Below, piece after piece: positions 6,659 through 15,994 of a stretch of 34,820 nt of DNA. The stretch's first letter is position 1. Each line of letters opens with the position of its first letter. The DNA comes from Rubrivivax sp. (GTDB lineage Bacteria > Pseudomonadota > Gammaproteobacteria > Burkholderiales > Burkholderiaceae_C): the NCBI GenBank assembly GCA_016789865.1, contig JAEUPC010000098.1, positions 1-34,820 on the forward strand, read 5' to 3'. Made by a program: the position numbers and the translations under genes. Under the pieces are notes generated by a model, which saw only the letters and a program-made list of their open reading frames with translations, had not been told where the DNA came from and did no database searches.

Positions 6659-8629
6659 ATGAGCGCCGGCGCCCTCTTCTCGCTCGGCATGCGCGCGATG
6701 ACCGCGAGCTACGCGGCGTTGCAGGCCACCGGCCACAACATCGCCAATGCCAACGTGCAGGGCTACTCGCGCCAGTCGGTGGTGCTGGAGACGGCCCAGG
6801 GCCAGTTCAGCGGCGCGGGCTTCTTCGGCCGCGGCGTCGATGTGGAGAGCGTCGTGCGCGCGCACGATGCCTTCCTCACCCGCGAGGCCGCCAGCGCGCG
6901 TTCGCTGGCCTCTCTCGACCAGGCGCGCCTGGACCAGCTGCAGCGGCTGGAAAACATCTTCCCGCCCGGCGAGCAGGGGCTCGGTTCGGCGGCGTCGAAC
7001 TTCCTGAACAGCATGCTCGACCTGTCGAACCGGCCCTACGACGCCAGCACGCGGCAGGTGGTGCTGGCGCGGGCGGGCGATCTCGCGTCGCGCTTCGCCG
7101 CGGCCGGTACCGCGCTGGACGAGCGGCAGGCCGGCGTCACTGCCGACCTGCGTGCCGCGGTGACCGAGGTGAACTCGCTGGCCCGCGCGATCGCCGAGGC
7201 GAATGCACGCGTCGCGGCGATGAAGGGCCTGGGGCAACCCGCCAACGACCTGCTCGACGAACGAGACCGCCTGATCACGCGGCTGGCCGACAAGCTGGCC
7301 ATCACGCGCATCGAAGCCGAAGACGGCTCGATGTCGATCTTCATCGGCGGCGGCCAGCGCCTGGTGCTGGGCGCAGAGGCCGGGGAGCTGGCGCTGATGG
7401 CCGATGCCTCCGACCCCATGCGTTCGGCGGTGGGCCTGCGCAACGGCGGCACCGGCATGCTCGAACTGGGCAGCGGTCTGCTCGGCGGGGGCGGCATCGC
7501 GGGCATGCTGCGCTTCCAGAACGATGACCTGGTGGAAGCGCGCAACCTGGTCGGGCAGATGGCGCTGGCGATCGGCGATGCGGTGAATCGCCAGCAGGCG
7601 CTGGGCCTGTCGCTGCAGCCGCCGCTGGGCAGCGTGGCCGGGGCGGCGCTGTTCGCCATCGGCGCGCCGATGGCCACCGCCCACGCGGCGAACGCGCGCG
7701 ATGGGCTGGGCGTGCCGCTGACCGACGTGGTGCTCACCGTCACCGATGCCGCCGCCGTGCAGGCCAGCGACTACGACCTGCAGCCCGACGCGGCCAACCC
7801 GGGCAACTACACGCTCACGCGGCTGGCCGACGGCCTGGTGCGCAGCATCGCCAGCGGCGACATCGTCGACGGGCTGCGCATCGATGTCGGGCCACCGGCA
7901 GCGCAGCCGGGGGACCGCTTCCTGCTGCAGCCGGTGGCGCGCGCGGCCAACGGCTTCACCAAGCTGCTGGACGACGCCCGCGACCTGGCTGCCGCCGCGT
8001 CGTTGATTGCACTGGCCGAGCCGGCCAACACCGGCACCGCCACGGTCGCCGCGCTGCGCGTCACGGCCGCGCCGCTGCCCACCGCCGGCGGCACGGCCCG
8101 CATCACCTTCACCGACAACGCCGGCAACTACCAGTGGGACCTCTACGACGGCAGCAACGCGCTGGTGGGCAGCGGCACCGGCAGCTGGAACGCCGGGGGC
8201 ACGGTGCCGGCGCCGCCGGCCGACATCAACGGCTTCTCGCTCACGCTGGCCGGTGTGCCGCGCAGCGGCGACGTGCTCACCGTGCAGCCGACACCCGCGG
8301 TGGCGGTCAGCACCAACAACGGCAACGCGCTGGCGCTGCTGGCGCTGCGCGACTCGCCGGTGGTGGGTGGGCTGGCGCCGGTGGACGCCTACGCCAACGC
8401 GATGTCGCGCGTGGGCGTGCGCGTGCAAGGCACGCGCTCGGCGGTGGAGATCAGCTCGGCCGTTTCCGAGCAGAGCGAACAGGCGCTGGCCGCCAAGACC
8501 GGCGTCAACCTGGACGAGGAAGCCGCGCGGCTGATCGCCTTCCAGCAAAGCTACCAGGCGGCGGCCAAGATGCTGCAGGTGGCGCAATCGGTGTTCGAGA
8601 CGCTGCTGCAGACGGCCGCGGCCCGCTGA
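6659..8629 (+). CDS. flgK: Flagellar hook-associated protein 1 (hook-filament junction) FlgK
   Basis: A 656-residue junction protein. The N-terminus (FSLGMRAMTASYAALQATGH then NIANANVQGYSRQ) is the FlgK D0 signature, and the C-terminus (ISSAVSEQSEQALAAKTGVN, LDEEAARLIAFQQSYQAAAK, MLQVAQSVFETLL) is the matching helix. The middle (about residues 330-560) is a long variable beta-rich region that makes it larger than E. coli FlgK (547). GGAG at 6648-6651 precedes ATG 6659. FlgK and FlgL adapt hook to filament. The gap to flgJ is 51 bp; no separate FliA-type promoter was visible there, so expression is probably from the operon. Confidence 0.97.
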   Translation: MSAGALFSLGMRAMTASYAALQATGHNIANANVQGYSRQSVVLETAQGQFSGAGFFGRGVDVESVVRAHDAFLTREAASARSLASLDQARLDQLQRLENIFPPGEQGLGSAASNFLNSMLDLSNRPYDASTRQVVLARAGDLASRFAAAGTALDERQAGVTADLRAAVTEVNSLARAIAEANARVAAMKGLGQPANDLLDERDRLITRLADKLAITRIEAEDGSMSIFIGGGQRLVLGAEAGELALMADASDPMRSAVGLRNGGTGMLELGSGLLGGGGIAGMLRFQNDDLVEARNLVGQMALAIGDAVNRQQALGLSLQPPLGSVAGAALFAIGAPMATAHAANARDGLGVPLTDVVLTVTDAAAVQASDYDLQPDAANPGNYTLTRLADGLVRSIASGDIVDGLRIDVGPPAAQPGDRFLLQPVARAANGFTKLLDDARDLAAAASLIALAEPANTGTATVAALRVTAAPLPTAGGTARITFTDNAGNYQWDLYDGSNALVGSGTGSWNAGGTVPAPPADINGFSLTLAGVPRSGDVLTVQPTPAVAVSTNNGNALALLALRDSPVVGGLAPVDAYANAMSRVGVRVQGTRSAVEISSAVSEQSEQALAAKTGVNLDEEAARLIAFQQSYQAAAKMLQVAQSVFETLLQTAAAR

Positions 8630-8652
8630 TCATCACGCACGTCAGGAACGGC

Positions 8653-9585
8653 ATGAGCCTGCGCTTCACCACTGCCTACGCCTTCGACACCAGCATCCGC
8701 AACCTGCAGCTGCGGCAGCAGGAGATGAGCGAGGCCCAGGAACGCCTGACCAGCGGCAAGCGCGTGCTGCGCGCCAGCGACGACCCGGCGGCGGCGGCGC
8801 ATGCCGAGCGGGCGCTGGCGGCCATCCAGCGTGCCGAGGCCGACCAGCGTGCGCTGGAGACCAGCCGCAGCGCCATGCAGTTCGCCGAAAGCGCGCTGGG
8901 TGATGCCGGCGAGCTGCTGCAGCAGGTGCGCGCGCGCGTCGTCGAGGCCGGCAACGGCGCCTTCAGCGACAGCGAGCGCGCGGTGCTGGCCGAGGCCATC
9001 CGCGGGCTGCGCAACGACTTGCTGTCGGTGGCCAACCGCACCGACGGTGCCGGCCGCTACCTGTTCGGCGGCCAGGGCGCCGACAGTCCGCCGCTGGTGG
9101 ACGGTGTCGGCGGCGTGACCTACGTGGCGGCGGCCGGCGAGCTGTACACCGCCTCGGGCGAGGCCACGCCGCTCACGGTGGATGGGCGCGCGGCGTGGCT
9201 GCAGGCCGCCGACCCGGCCAACCCCGGCGGCACGCTGTCGGTGTTCGACGTGCTCGACCGCATCGCCATCGAGCTGGCCACGCCCGGGCGTGACGGGCCG
9301 GTGGTCGCGCAGGGCGTGCGCGAGGGCCTGGGCGACATCGACGCGGTGGCCGAGAACCTCTCGCGCCTGCGCTCGCGCTCGGGCGAGTCGCTGCGCCGCG
9401 CCGACGACATCGAGGAGCGGCTGGCCCAGGGCAAGCTCGATGCGCAGCGCGAGAAGTCGCGCAGTGAGGATTTGGACATGGTCGCGGCGATCTCCGATTT
9501 CCAGGCCAGGCAGAGCGGCTACGATGCCGCGCTCAAGTCCTACTCCATCGTGCAGCGCATGTCGCTGTTCGACTACCTCAAGTAG
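8653..9585 (+). CDS. flgL: Flagellar hook-associated protein 3 FlgL
   Basis: A 310-residue flagellin-family junction protein. It begins with RFTTAYAFDTSIRNLQLRQQ and QERLTSGKRVLRASDDPAAA, the flagellin N-domain motif, and ends with MVAAISDFQARQSGYDAALK then SYSIVQRMSLFDYLK, the C-domain. AGGA at 8644-8647 sits 5 nt before ATG 8653; the frame is open further upstream but overlaps flgK and has no family similarity. Length is close to E. coli FlgL (317). The gap to flgK is 23 bp. It is the last flagellar structural gene here; the next gene follows after only 20 bp, with no terminator visible. Confidence 0.97.
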   Translation: MSLRFTTAYAFDTSIRNLQLRQQEMSEAQERLTSGKRVLRASDDPAAAAHAERALAAIQRAEADQRALETSRSAMQFAESALGDAGELLQQVRARVVEAGNGAFSDSERAVLAEAIRGLRNDLLSVANRTDGAGRYLFGGQGADSPPLVDGVGGVTYVAAAGELYTASGEATPLTVDGRAAWLQAADPANPGGTLSVFDVLDRIAIELATPGRDGPVVAQGVREGLGDIDAVAENLSRLRSRSGESLRRADDIEERLAQGKLDAQREKSRSEDLDMVAAISDFQARQSGYDAALKSYSIVQRMSLFDYLK

Positions 9586-9605
9586 ATCCAGTAGAGACGA
9601 CAACG

Positions 9606-10874
9606 ATGCGAGAGCATTCCGTACTGGGGCAGCTGGCCATCGGCTACAGCCCGATGGTCGACCGCCAGCACGACGTGGTGGCCACGAGACTGACACTGTT
9701 CCCGGCGCGTGCCGACGCGGCCATCGACCCCGCGGCGCTGCTGGCTGCGCTGGAGGCGGTGTGGCCCCGCCCGGCGACCACGCCAGCGGGCAAGCCGGTG
9801 CGGCCGCTGGACCCGGTGACCGCGGGCGCCAAGACGCCCGGCAGCGAGCGCCCGGTAGCGCTCAATGTCGCCAGCGAGCCGCTGCTGCAGGGCATCCTGG
9901 CGGCGCGCCCGCCCGGGCAGTTCCTGATCGAGGTGCCGGCGTTCATGGCCGGCGACCCGGTGCACGCGGCGGCGCTGGCCGGCCTGCATGGCGACGGCAG
10001 CGTGCTGCTCATCAAGGGGCGGCCGCTCAAGCCGCTGGCGCCCGAAGTGGTGCGGTGCTTCAGTCACTCGCTGGTGGACACCGGCGAAGACCGCCGCAGC
10101 GACGCGGGCGCCGCAGCAGCCACCCACCCGCGCAAGGTGACCACGGTGCAGACCGGGGTGCACTCGCCGGCGGCCGCCGAGCAGGCCTTCCAGCGCGGCG
10201 CGGTGGCCGTGCTCGGCTGGCCGCTGGACGAACCCGTGGCCAAGGGCGACCCGCGCCGGCCGGTGCCCACCGACGTGACCGTGGTGCTCGAGCTGATCAA
10301 GGGGATCGACCGGGAGGAGCCGGTGGCGCGGCTGGAGGCCATGCTCAAGCGCGAACCGACGATCGCCTTCCGGCTGATGCGCTATCTGAACTCGCCGGCC
10401 TTCGGCCTGTCGGTGGAGATCAACTCGTTCGGCCATGCCGTGATGCTGCTGGGCCACCAGCGGCTCAAGCGCTGGCTGGCGCTGCTGCTGGCGAGCTCGT
10501 CCAACCACGCCGGCGCCAAGGTGACGATGCACGCCGCAGTGCGCCGCGGCCTGTTCATGGAAGAGCTGGCGCGCCCGCATGGCGATGCGGAGATGTCCGG
10601 CGAGATGTTCATCTGCGGTGTGTTCTCGCTGCTCGACCGCTTGCTGCGCCAGCCGGTGGCCCAGCTCCTCGAGGGCGTGCCGGTGCCCGAGCGGGTGCGC
10701 CTGGCGCTGCTGGGGCAGGGCGGCCCGTACCAGCCCTACCTGCAACTCGTGCAGGCGGTGGAGCAGGAGGCGGTGTTCGAGATCCGCGAGGCCACGGAAC
10801 GGCTGATGCTTCAGCCGCTGGAGGTCAACGCGGCGTTGCTGACGGCGCTGAAGAGCGCGCGCCAGCTGGATTGA
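9606..10874 (+). CDS. Degenerate EAL-HDOD signalling protein (YuxH-like)
   Basis: A 422-residue cytoplasmic protein. Residues about 1-200 resemble a degraded EAL fold: it starts LGQLAIGYSPMVDRQHDVVA and has EPLLQGI and FLIEVPAF in place of the EAL catalytic strands, and no EAL, DDFGTG or KxDR catalytic motifs, so phosphodiesterase activity is unlikely. Residues about 220-400 are an HDOD domain (VVLELIKGIDREEPVARLEA, RLMRYLNSPAFGL, HAVMLLGHQRLKRW). Residues about 160-180 (DRRSDAG) form a variable linker. The family usually relays signals rather than making or cutting c-di-GMP. It starts 20 bp after flgL and ends 7 bp before the PAS kinase, so it is probably part of the flagellar transcript. 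Confidence 0.88.
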   Translation: MREHSVLGQLAIGYSPMVDRQHDVVATRLTLFPARADAAIDPAALLAALEAVWPRPATTPAGKPVRPLDPVTAGAKTPGSERPVALNVASEPLLQGILAARPPGQFLIEVPAFMAGDPVHAAALAGLHGDGSVLLIKGRPLKPLAPEVVRCFSHSLVDTGEDRRSDAGAAAATHPRKVTTVQTGVHSPAAAEQAFQRGAVAVLGWPLDEPVAKGDPRRPVPTDVTVVLELIKGIDREEPVARLEAMLKREPTIAFRLMRYLNSPAFGLSVEINSFGHAVMLLGHQRLKRWLALLLASSSNHAGAKVTMHAAVRRGLFMEELARPHGDAEMSGEMFICGVFSLLDRLLRQPVAQLLEGVPVPERVRLALLGQGGPYQPYLQLVQAVEQEAVFEIREATERLMLQPLEVNAALLTALKSARQLD

Positions 10875-10881
10875 CACGGCG

Positions 10882-13800
10882 ATGCCCGAGCCGGCGGCCG
10901 CCCGCCACGACAGCGCCGAGGCACTGAACTCGCCGCGGCCGGCTCTGGGGCCCTCTGACGCGGCCGCGCCCGCGGTGCTCGCAGCGCCGGCAGTGCCCGC
11001 GGCATTGGCCCCGTTGTGGCGCATGCCGTACCCGGCCGCCCTGCTGGATGCCGGATTCGCCGTGCTGGCGTTCAACCCGAGCCTGCAGCAGCTGCTGGGC
11101 GAGCCCGCGGCAGCCGGCCTGCTCGGCCAGCCGCTGGCTACCTTGCTGCCGCTGCACGAGCGCGAAGGCCACGCGGCCGAGCGCGACGCGTTGCTGCAGG
11201 CGCTGCGCGCGCCGGGCGGCGACGAGCCGGTGCCGGCGCTGTCGCTGCGGCTTTGTGATGCCGCCGGGCGCGACCGCTGGGTGTCGATGGCGCTGCAGGC
11301 GCTCGATGCGTCTGCGGCAGCAGATTCAGGGGGGCCGGCGGTCGCGCGGTGGCTGGCGCTGATGCAGGACCTCAGCCTGGAGAGCCAGGCGCGCGAACTC
11401 GTGCGGCGCGGGCAGGACGAGCTCGACCAGTGGTTCGAGCTGGCAGGCGCGGGCATGCTGGTGTATGACGACGACGGGCTCATCGTGCGCTGCAACTCGG
11501 CGCTCGAGGCGCTGGTCGAACAGGTGCCCGAGGTGCTGGCCGATGCGCCACCCGAACTGCAGCATCTGCTGGGCTGGGAAGGCGGTGTGCTCCCGGCGCT
11601 GGGCGCCGGCGCCCCGGTGGTCGAGCGCGAAGTGGTGCTGCCGTTGGGCCATGGCCGCCGCCGGCGCCTGGCGGCGCGGCTGGCACGCCTGAGCGGACCG
11701 GGGCTGCCGACGGGGCGCGTGATGGCCGTCGTCGAAGACCGCAGCGCCGAGGACGAACGCGACCTGGCGCGGCTGGAGATGGGCATGCTGATGAGCACCG
11801 CGAGCATCGGCGTGGCCACCTACGACCCGGGCCGCGGCTGGCTGGACTCCAGGGCACGGCGCACCGAAGCGCCGCGCGCGCCCGAGCAGGCCGACGCCCC
11901 CGAAGCCGCAGCCCCTGTGCCGGCCACCGCCGGCCGCAGCGCCTTGCACCACATCAGCCGCGAGCTGGTGGTGCAGGACTCGCTGCCCGACTACGAACGC
12001 CTGCAACGCGCCTTGCGGCTGGGTCAGCGCGCCGAGGTCCGTTATGCCGTGCGCCACGCCGAGCTGGGCGTGCGCTGGCTGCTCACGCGCGTGGAGCCGG
12101 GTGTGCTGGCGGCCGGGCGCCGCACGACCTCGGTCGTGACGCTGGACGTCACCGAGCAGGAGATGGCCGAGCGGCGCAACGCCCAGCTGCTGCGCGAGCT
12201 GACCACCATCCTCGACAGCTCGACGGCCGGCATGGCCTATTTCCGCGGGCCGGCGCTGGTGCGCTGCAATCGCCGCTTCGAGCGCATGCTCGGGCTGGAG
12301 CCCGGGCTGGCCGCCGGTGCTTCGCTGGCCGAAATCCTGCAAGGCCAGGGCGTCGCGCCCGAGGTCATTGCCGAGGCGCAGGCCACGCTGCTGGCGGCGC
12401 GCCGCTACGACGTCGAACTGCAGCTGGGCGGTGTGGAGCCGCAGGCGGGCACGCGGGCGCACGCCGCCGGCCCCGAGCCGACCCGCTGGGTGGCCTTCTC
12501 GGTGCGCCGCGCCGACGTGAGCGGCGACATGCTGGAGGCGGTGGCCGTGCTCACCGACATCACGCGCCTGAAAGCGCAGCAGGTCGAGCTGGAGCGCGCG
12601 CTGGCCGACCGCGAGCTGGTGTTCAACCTCTCGGAGGTGGGCATGGTCGTGCAGCGCGGGGCGCGCATCGTGCAGGCCAACCAGGCGATGGCGCAGATCA
12701 CCGGCTATGCGGTGCCCGAGCTGACCACGCTCGACCCGGCCGAGCTGTACGAGGACGCGCGCACCTGTGTCGAGTTCGAAGCCAAGATCGCCACGGCGCT
12801 GCGCCAGTCCGGGCGCTTCATCGGCGAGCGCCTGCTGCGCCAGCGAGGCGGTGGCCAACGCTGGGTGCAGGTGGCCGTGCGCACCATCGACCAGCCAGCC
12901 GATCCGCTCATCGACCGCAGCGACGACACGATCTGTTCGTTCGTCGATGTCGACGAGCGCCACCGCGCCCGCGAGGCGCTGGCCGCCCAGGCCGAGCGCA
13001 CGCGCTCGGTGCTCAATTCGGTGCTGGTGGGCATCGTCACCGTCGGCGAGCGCGGCATCGAATGGATGAACCGCTCGGCGCGGCGCATGTTTGGCGGCGA
13101 GCTGGCCGACTTCGTCGGCGAGCCGATCAGCACCGTGGCCACGCCCGAGCCGAGCCACCCGTTGCGCCGCGACGACTGGTGGCAGCGCGCCGAGCAGGGG
13201 GCCATCGAGACCTTCGAATGCCGGCTGCGCGGCCGCGACGGGCGCGAGTTCTGGGTGGTGGGCAACGCGGTGGCCAGCACGCTGGAGGACGGGCCGCCGC
13301 AGATCACCTTCGCGCTGCTGGACATCGACCGCCGCCGGCAGGCCGAGATGAGCGTGGCGCGCGCGCAGGCGTCGCTGCAGCGGCTGATCGAGACGGCGCC
13401 GATGGCCATTGCGCTGTTCGATGCGGCGCGCGGCCGCCTGCTGCAGGTCAACCGCACCGCGGCGGCGCTGTTCGGCATCGACGATCGTGGCGCCGGCCAC
13501 GAGCGCGCGCTGCTGGCGCTGCCCAACCTGCCCAACCGCACGCTGGGCGAGGCACTGGGGGGCTGGATCGCGGCGATGACGCCAGGGGCAGCCAATCACC
13601 ACGAGTGGCGCGGCGAGATGCCCGCCGAAGCGGGCGTGCCGCCGGCGCTGCCGCGCGACTGGGCCGCCGGTCCCGCTTCGCCGCTGCACGTGTGGGATTG
13701 CCGGCTCGCTGCGGTCGGGCAGGCGCTGGGTCCCGACGACACCGGCGAGGGCGCGCAGCGTGTGGCCCAGGTGCTGTTGCTGGCCAGCGACGTGACCGAG

Positions 13801-14511
13801 CAGCGTGCGGCCAACGAGGCGCGGTTGCGCGAGGCCATTGCGCAGCGCGAGGTGCTGGTGCGCGAGGTGCACCACCGCATCAAGAACAACCTGCAGGGCG
13901 TGGCCGGGCTGCTGCGGCAGAACGCCGACCGGCGGCCCGAGGTGGCCGGCGTGCTGATCGAGGCGGTCAGCCAAGTGCAGGCGATCGCGCAGGTCTACGG
14001 CCTGCAGGTCGATGCGGCGCGCGCCGGCTCCGGCGGGGCGGCAGCAGCCGGGCCGCTGCGGGTGGCGCGCCTGGTGGCGTCGATCGCCCAGTCCGTGCAG
14101 CGCACCTTCGGCCACACCATCGAGGTGGCCTCGGCCAGCACCGACCACCTGTTGCCCGAGGCCGAGGCCATTCCTCTGGCGCTGATCCTGAACGAGTTGC
14201 TGGCCAACGCGGTGCGCCACGGCGGGGGGACCCCGGTGCGCTGCGAAGTGCGCGCCGATGGCGAAGCGGTGGAGGTCGACATCGCACAGCAGGGCCGGCT
14301 CCCCGACGGGTTCGACCTGCTGGCGGTGCCGGCGGGCGTGTCGGGGCTCGGCCTGGTGCGCGCGCTGCTGCCCCGGCGCGGCGCTCGCCTGACCCTCAGC
14401 GGCGAAGGCACGGAGGTCGTGGCCCGGCTGCGGATGATGCCTCCCAGCGTGAAGTTGCCGCCGGCGCCTACCCTGGGAACCTCGGTGACCGACGCGCCCG
14501 TGCCTGGGTAA
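10882..14511 (+). CDS. Giant cytoplasmic multi-PAS histidine kinase (HisKA_2 type)
   Basis: A 1209-residue sensor kinase with no convincing membrane segment. About seven PAS-like modules can be made out from spacing and conserved patterns: roughly residues 46-170, 180-290, 297-430, 436-570, 577-700, 709-820 and 831-975. The dimerisation/phosphoacceptor box is REVHHRIKNNLQGVAGLLRQ, with His997/His998 next to RIKNN as in HisKA_2/HWE kinases. The ATPase has an N-box NELLANA (1104-1110) and a G-box GVSGLGLV (1152-1159). HisKA_2 kinases often partner ANTAR regulators (EutW-EutV is the known example), and an ANTAR regulator begins 12 bp downstream. It lies 7 bp after the EAL-HDOD gene. The sensed signal is unknown; no haem or flavin motif was identified. 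Confidence 0.92.
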   Translation: MPEPAAARHDSAEALNSPRPALGPSDAAAPAVLAAPAVPAALAPLWRMPYPAALLDAGFAVLAFNPSLQQLLGEPAAAGLLGQPLATLLPLHEREGHAAERDALLQALRAPGGDEPVPALSLRLCDAAGRDRWVSMALQALDASAAADSGGPAVARWLALMQDLSLESQARELVRRGQDELDQWFELAGAGMLVYDDDGLIVRCNSALEALVEQVPEVLADAPPELQHLLGWEGGVLPALGAGAPVVEREVVLPLGHGRRRRLAARLARLSGPGLPTGRVMAVVEDRSAEDERDLARLEMGMLMSTASIGVATYDPGRGWLDSRARRTEAPRAPEQADAPEAAAPVPATAGRSALHHISRELVVQDSLPDYERLQRALRLGQRAEVRYAVRHAELGVRWLLTRVEPGVLAAGRRTTSVVTLDVTEQEMAERRNAQLLRELTTILDSSTAGMAYFRGPALVRCNRRFERMLGLEPGLAAGASLAEILQGQGVAPEVIAEAQATLLAARRYDVELQLGGVEPQAGTRAHAAGPEPTRWVAFSVRRADVSGDMLEAVAVLTDITRLKAQQVELERALADRELVFNLSEVGMVVQRGARIVQANQAMAQITGYAVPELTTLDPAELYEDARTCVEFEAKIATALRQSGRFIGERLLRQRGGGQRWVQVAVRTIDQPADPLIDRSDDTICSFVDVDERHRAREALAAQAERTRSVLNSVLVGIVTVGERGIEWMNRSARRMFGGELADFVGEPISTVATPEPSHPLRRDDWWQRAEQGAIETFECRLRGRDGREFWVVGNAVASTLEDGPPQITFALLDIDRRRQAEMSVARAQASLQRLIETAPMAIALFDAARGRLLQVNRTAAALFGIDDRGAGHERALLALPNLPNRTLGEALGGWIAAMTPGAANHHEWRGEMPAEAGVPPALPRDWAAGPASPLHVWDCRLAAVGQALGPDDTGEGAQRVAQVLLLASDVTEQRAANEARLREAIAQREVLVREVHHRIKNNLQGVAGLLRQNADRRPEVAGVLIEAVSQVQAIAQVYGLQVDAARAGSGGAAAAGPLRVARLVASIAQSVQRTFGHTIEVASASTDHLLPEAEAIPLALILNELLANAVRHGGGTPVRCEVRADGEAVEVDIAQQGRLPDGFDLLAVPAGVSGLGLVRALLPRRGARLTLSGEGTEVVARLRMMPPSVKLPPAPTLGTSVTDAPVPG

Positions 14512-14523
14512 GAATCGGCGCCC

Positions 14524-15156
14524 ATGACGTCGCCGACCGCTGTTTCCGGCCTCGCCCCGGGCGCCGCCGCCGGCAAGGGGCGCATCCTGGTGGTGGACGA
14601 TGACCGCCTGGTGCTTGCCACCGTGGCGCACGGGCTGGCGCAGGCCGGCTACGAGGTCATCGACGCCGACAACGGCGACGACGCCATCCTGCTGGCGCGC
14701 GAGCACCGGCCGCAGTTGGCGCTGCTGGACATTCGCATGGAGGGCAAGAGCGGCTTCGATGTCGCGGCCACCTTGCGCGACGCGTACCGCATCCCGTTCG
14801 TGTTCCTGTCGGCGTTTTCGGACGCCGCCACGGTGGCCGAGGTGCAGCGCCTGGGGGCACTGGCCTACCTGGTCAAGCCGCTGGACGTCGGGCAGATCGT
14901 GCCCGCGGTGGAGGCGGCGTTCGCCCGCCTGCGAACCGAGCCGGCGGCCGCCGGCGGCCATGCGGCCGCGCCGCGCGACAGCCTCGGCGACCCCGTGCCG
15001 CTGGCGGTGGGCGTGCTCATGCACCGCCATTCGCTGACCCGCACGCAGGCGTTCACCCGTCTGCAGCGCATGGCGGCCGACCTCGGCATCGGCGCGCCGG
15101 CGCAGGCCGACAGGCTGCTGGCGGCGGTGGAAGAGCTGGCGCGAAGCGGGGGGTGA
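14524..15156 (+). CDS. ANTAR-domain response regulator (RNA-binding antiterminator)
   Basis: A 210-residue regulator. Residues about 18-135 are a receiver domain: acidic pocket VDDDR (24-28), phosphoacceptor Asp69 in LALLDIRM, Ser/Ala switch FLSAFSD, and Lys118 in LVKPLD. Residues about 158-205 are an ANTAR domain (PLAVGVLMHRHSLTRTQAFT then RLQRMAADLG) with the usual A-x-G-x-LM and A-F-x-x-L-x-x-MA pattern. Such proteins bind paired RNA hairpins and prevent transcription termination after phosphorylation. The upstream kinase is the obvious partner. A -10-like AAGAAT (14510-14515) lies 8 nt before ATG, so a second, leaderless transcript is possible. RNA targets were not found by eye. Confidence 0.93.
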   Translation: MTSPTAVSGLAPGAAAGKGRILVVDDDRLVLATVAHGLAQAGYEVIDADNGDDAILLAREHRPQLALLDIRMEGKSGFDVAATLRDAYRIPFVFLSAFSDAATVAEVQRLGALAYLVKPLDVGQIVPAVEAAFARLRTEPAAAGGHAAAPRDSLGDPVPLAVGVLMHRHSLTRTQAFTRLQRMAADLGIGAPAQADRLLAAVEELARSGG

Positions 15157-15224
15157 GGCTCACCTCGGCTGCGGCCCCGGTGGGGGCGTGGTGCGGCCCG
15201 TGAGTGCGCCGCGCGCCGCTGAAG

Positions 15225-15950
15225 TCAGGGCTGCAACACGCGAATGCTGATCTCGCCAGGTGCGTCTTGCGGGGCAGGCTGGGTTGGCCGCCGCAACGCA
15301 CGTGCCGAGGCCGAGCCAAGCTCCCCCTGCATCTCCACCTCGGCCAGCGTTGGCGGCTCGGCGGCAGGCTGGGCCAGCACGGCGTAGGCCGCGGCCAGCG
15401 CCTCCTCGTCGCTGCGCACCGGAATCGTCGGCGGCGCTTCGAGTTCCGCGCGCGACGCGGCGTCCATGACAGCCGCGGTGCGGTAGGCATCGGCCTCGGC
15501 TTCCGGGTCCATGTGCTCGCGGTCGATGATGGCCACCGCCATCTTCGAGCGCAGGCTCGCCAGGCCGGCCGGCGACCAGTTGATGACCAGGTTCTCCAAC
15601 TGCTCGTGGGCGCGGCGCAGCACATCCAGCGGCACCTTGTGCAGCACCTTCAGCCCCTTCTTCTCGAGCGCCTGCTCCACGAACACCAGGTGCCGCATGG
15701 TCGAGCGGGTCTCGGGCAGTTCATTGAGCAATGCCGCGAGCTCGGCGCGGATGAGCATCAGCTCCTCGTGCCGCCGGCGGCGCCCGACCTCGTCGCGCTG
15801 GCGGGCGGGTGGGGGCGCGGCGGCCGCCGGGCGCTCGGCCAGTGCCACATGGACCTGGCCGCGTTCACGGTGCAGCGTGAGGTCGCTGCGGAAGAACGCG
15901 GTGGCAAGCCGGCGCACGGGCGACAACCAGCGGTCGAGGGAAGGCATCAC
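15225..15950 (-). CDS. Conserved protein of unknown function, last gene of the c-di-GMP operon
   Basis: A 241-residue soluble protein I cannot assign. It opens with GTG 15950 or ATG 15947 (MPSLDRWLSPVRRLATAFFR). A charged, probably helical core (residues about 60-165) contains RHEELMLIRAELAALLNELP, TRSTMRHLVFVEQALEKKGL and ENLVINWSPAGLASLRSKMA. The C-terminal 60 residues are A/P/E-rich and look disordered. No signal peptide, membrane segment or enzyme motif was seen. It is read in the same direction as the GGDEF gene, 176 bp downstream of it, and has its own FliA-like promoter candidate at 15995-16022. Context suggests a motility or c-di-GMP accessory role; this is inference. Confidence 0.75.
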   Translation of the reverse strand: MMPSLDRWLSPVRRLATAFFRSDLTLHRERGQVHVALAERPAAAAPPPARQRDEVGRRRRHEELMLIRAELAALLNELPETRSTMRHLVFVEQALEKKGLKVLHKVPLDVLRRAHEQLENLVINWSPAGLASLRSKMAVAIIDREHMDPEAEADAYRTAAVMDAASRAELEAPPTIPVRSDEEALAAAYAVLAQPAAEPPTLAEVEMQGELGSASARALRRPTQPAPQDAPGEISIRVLQP

Positions 15951-15994
15951 GATGGCAAGGTGCGGGCCGGTCCATGCGCCGGCCCTGGCCGGGG

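Noticed and set aside
4082-8587. Very long open frame (about 1500 codons) on the minus strand opposite flgH-flgK
   Set aside because: It is antisense to well-supported flagellar genes and consists of R/H/G/A-rich low-complexity sequence, as expected from GC-ending codons read backwards. No start signal or domain was seen.
11326-15030. Long minus-strand open frame opposite the PAS kinase and ANTAR regulator
   Set aside because: Same GC-codon shadow effect; its product is H/R/Q-rich with no family motif, and the plus-strand genes carry clear catalytic motifs.
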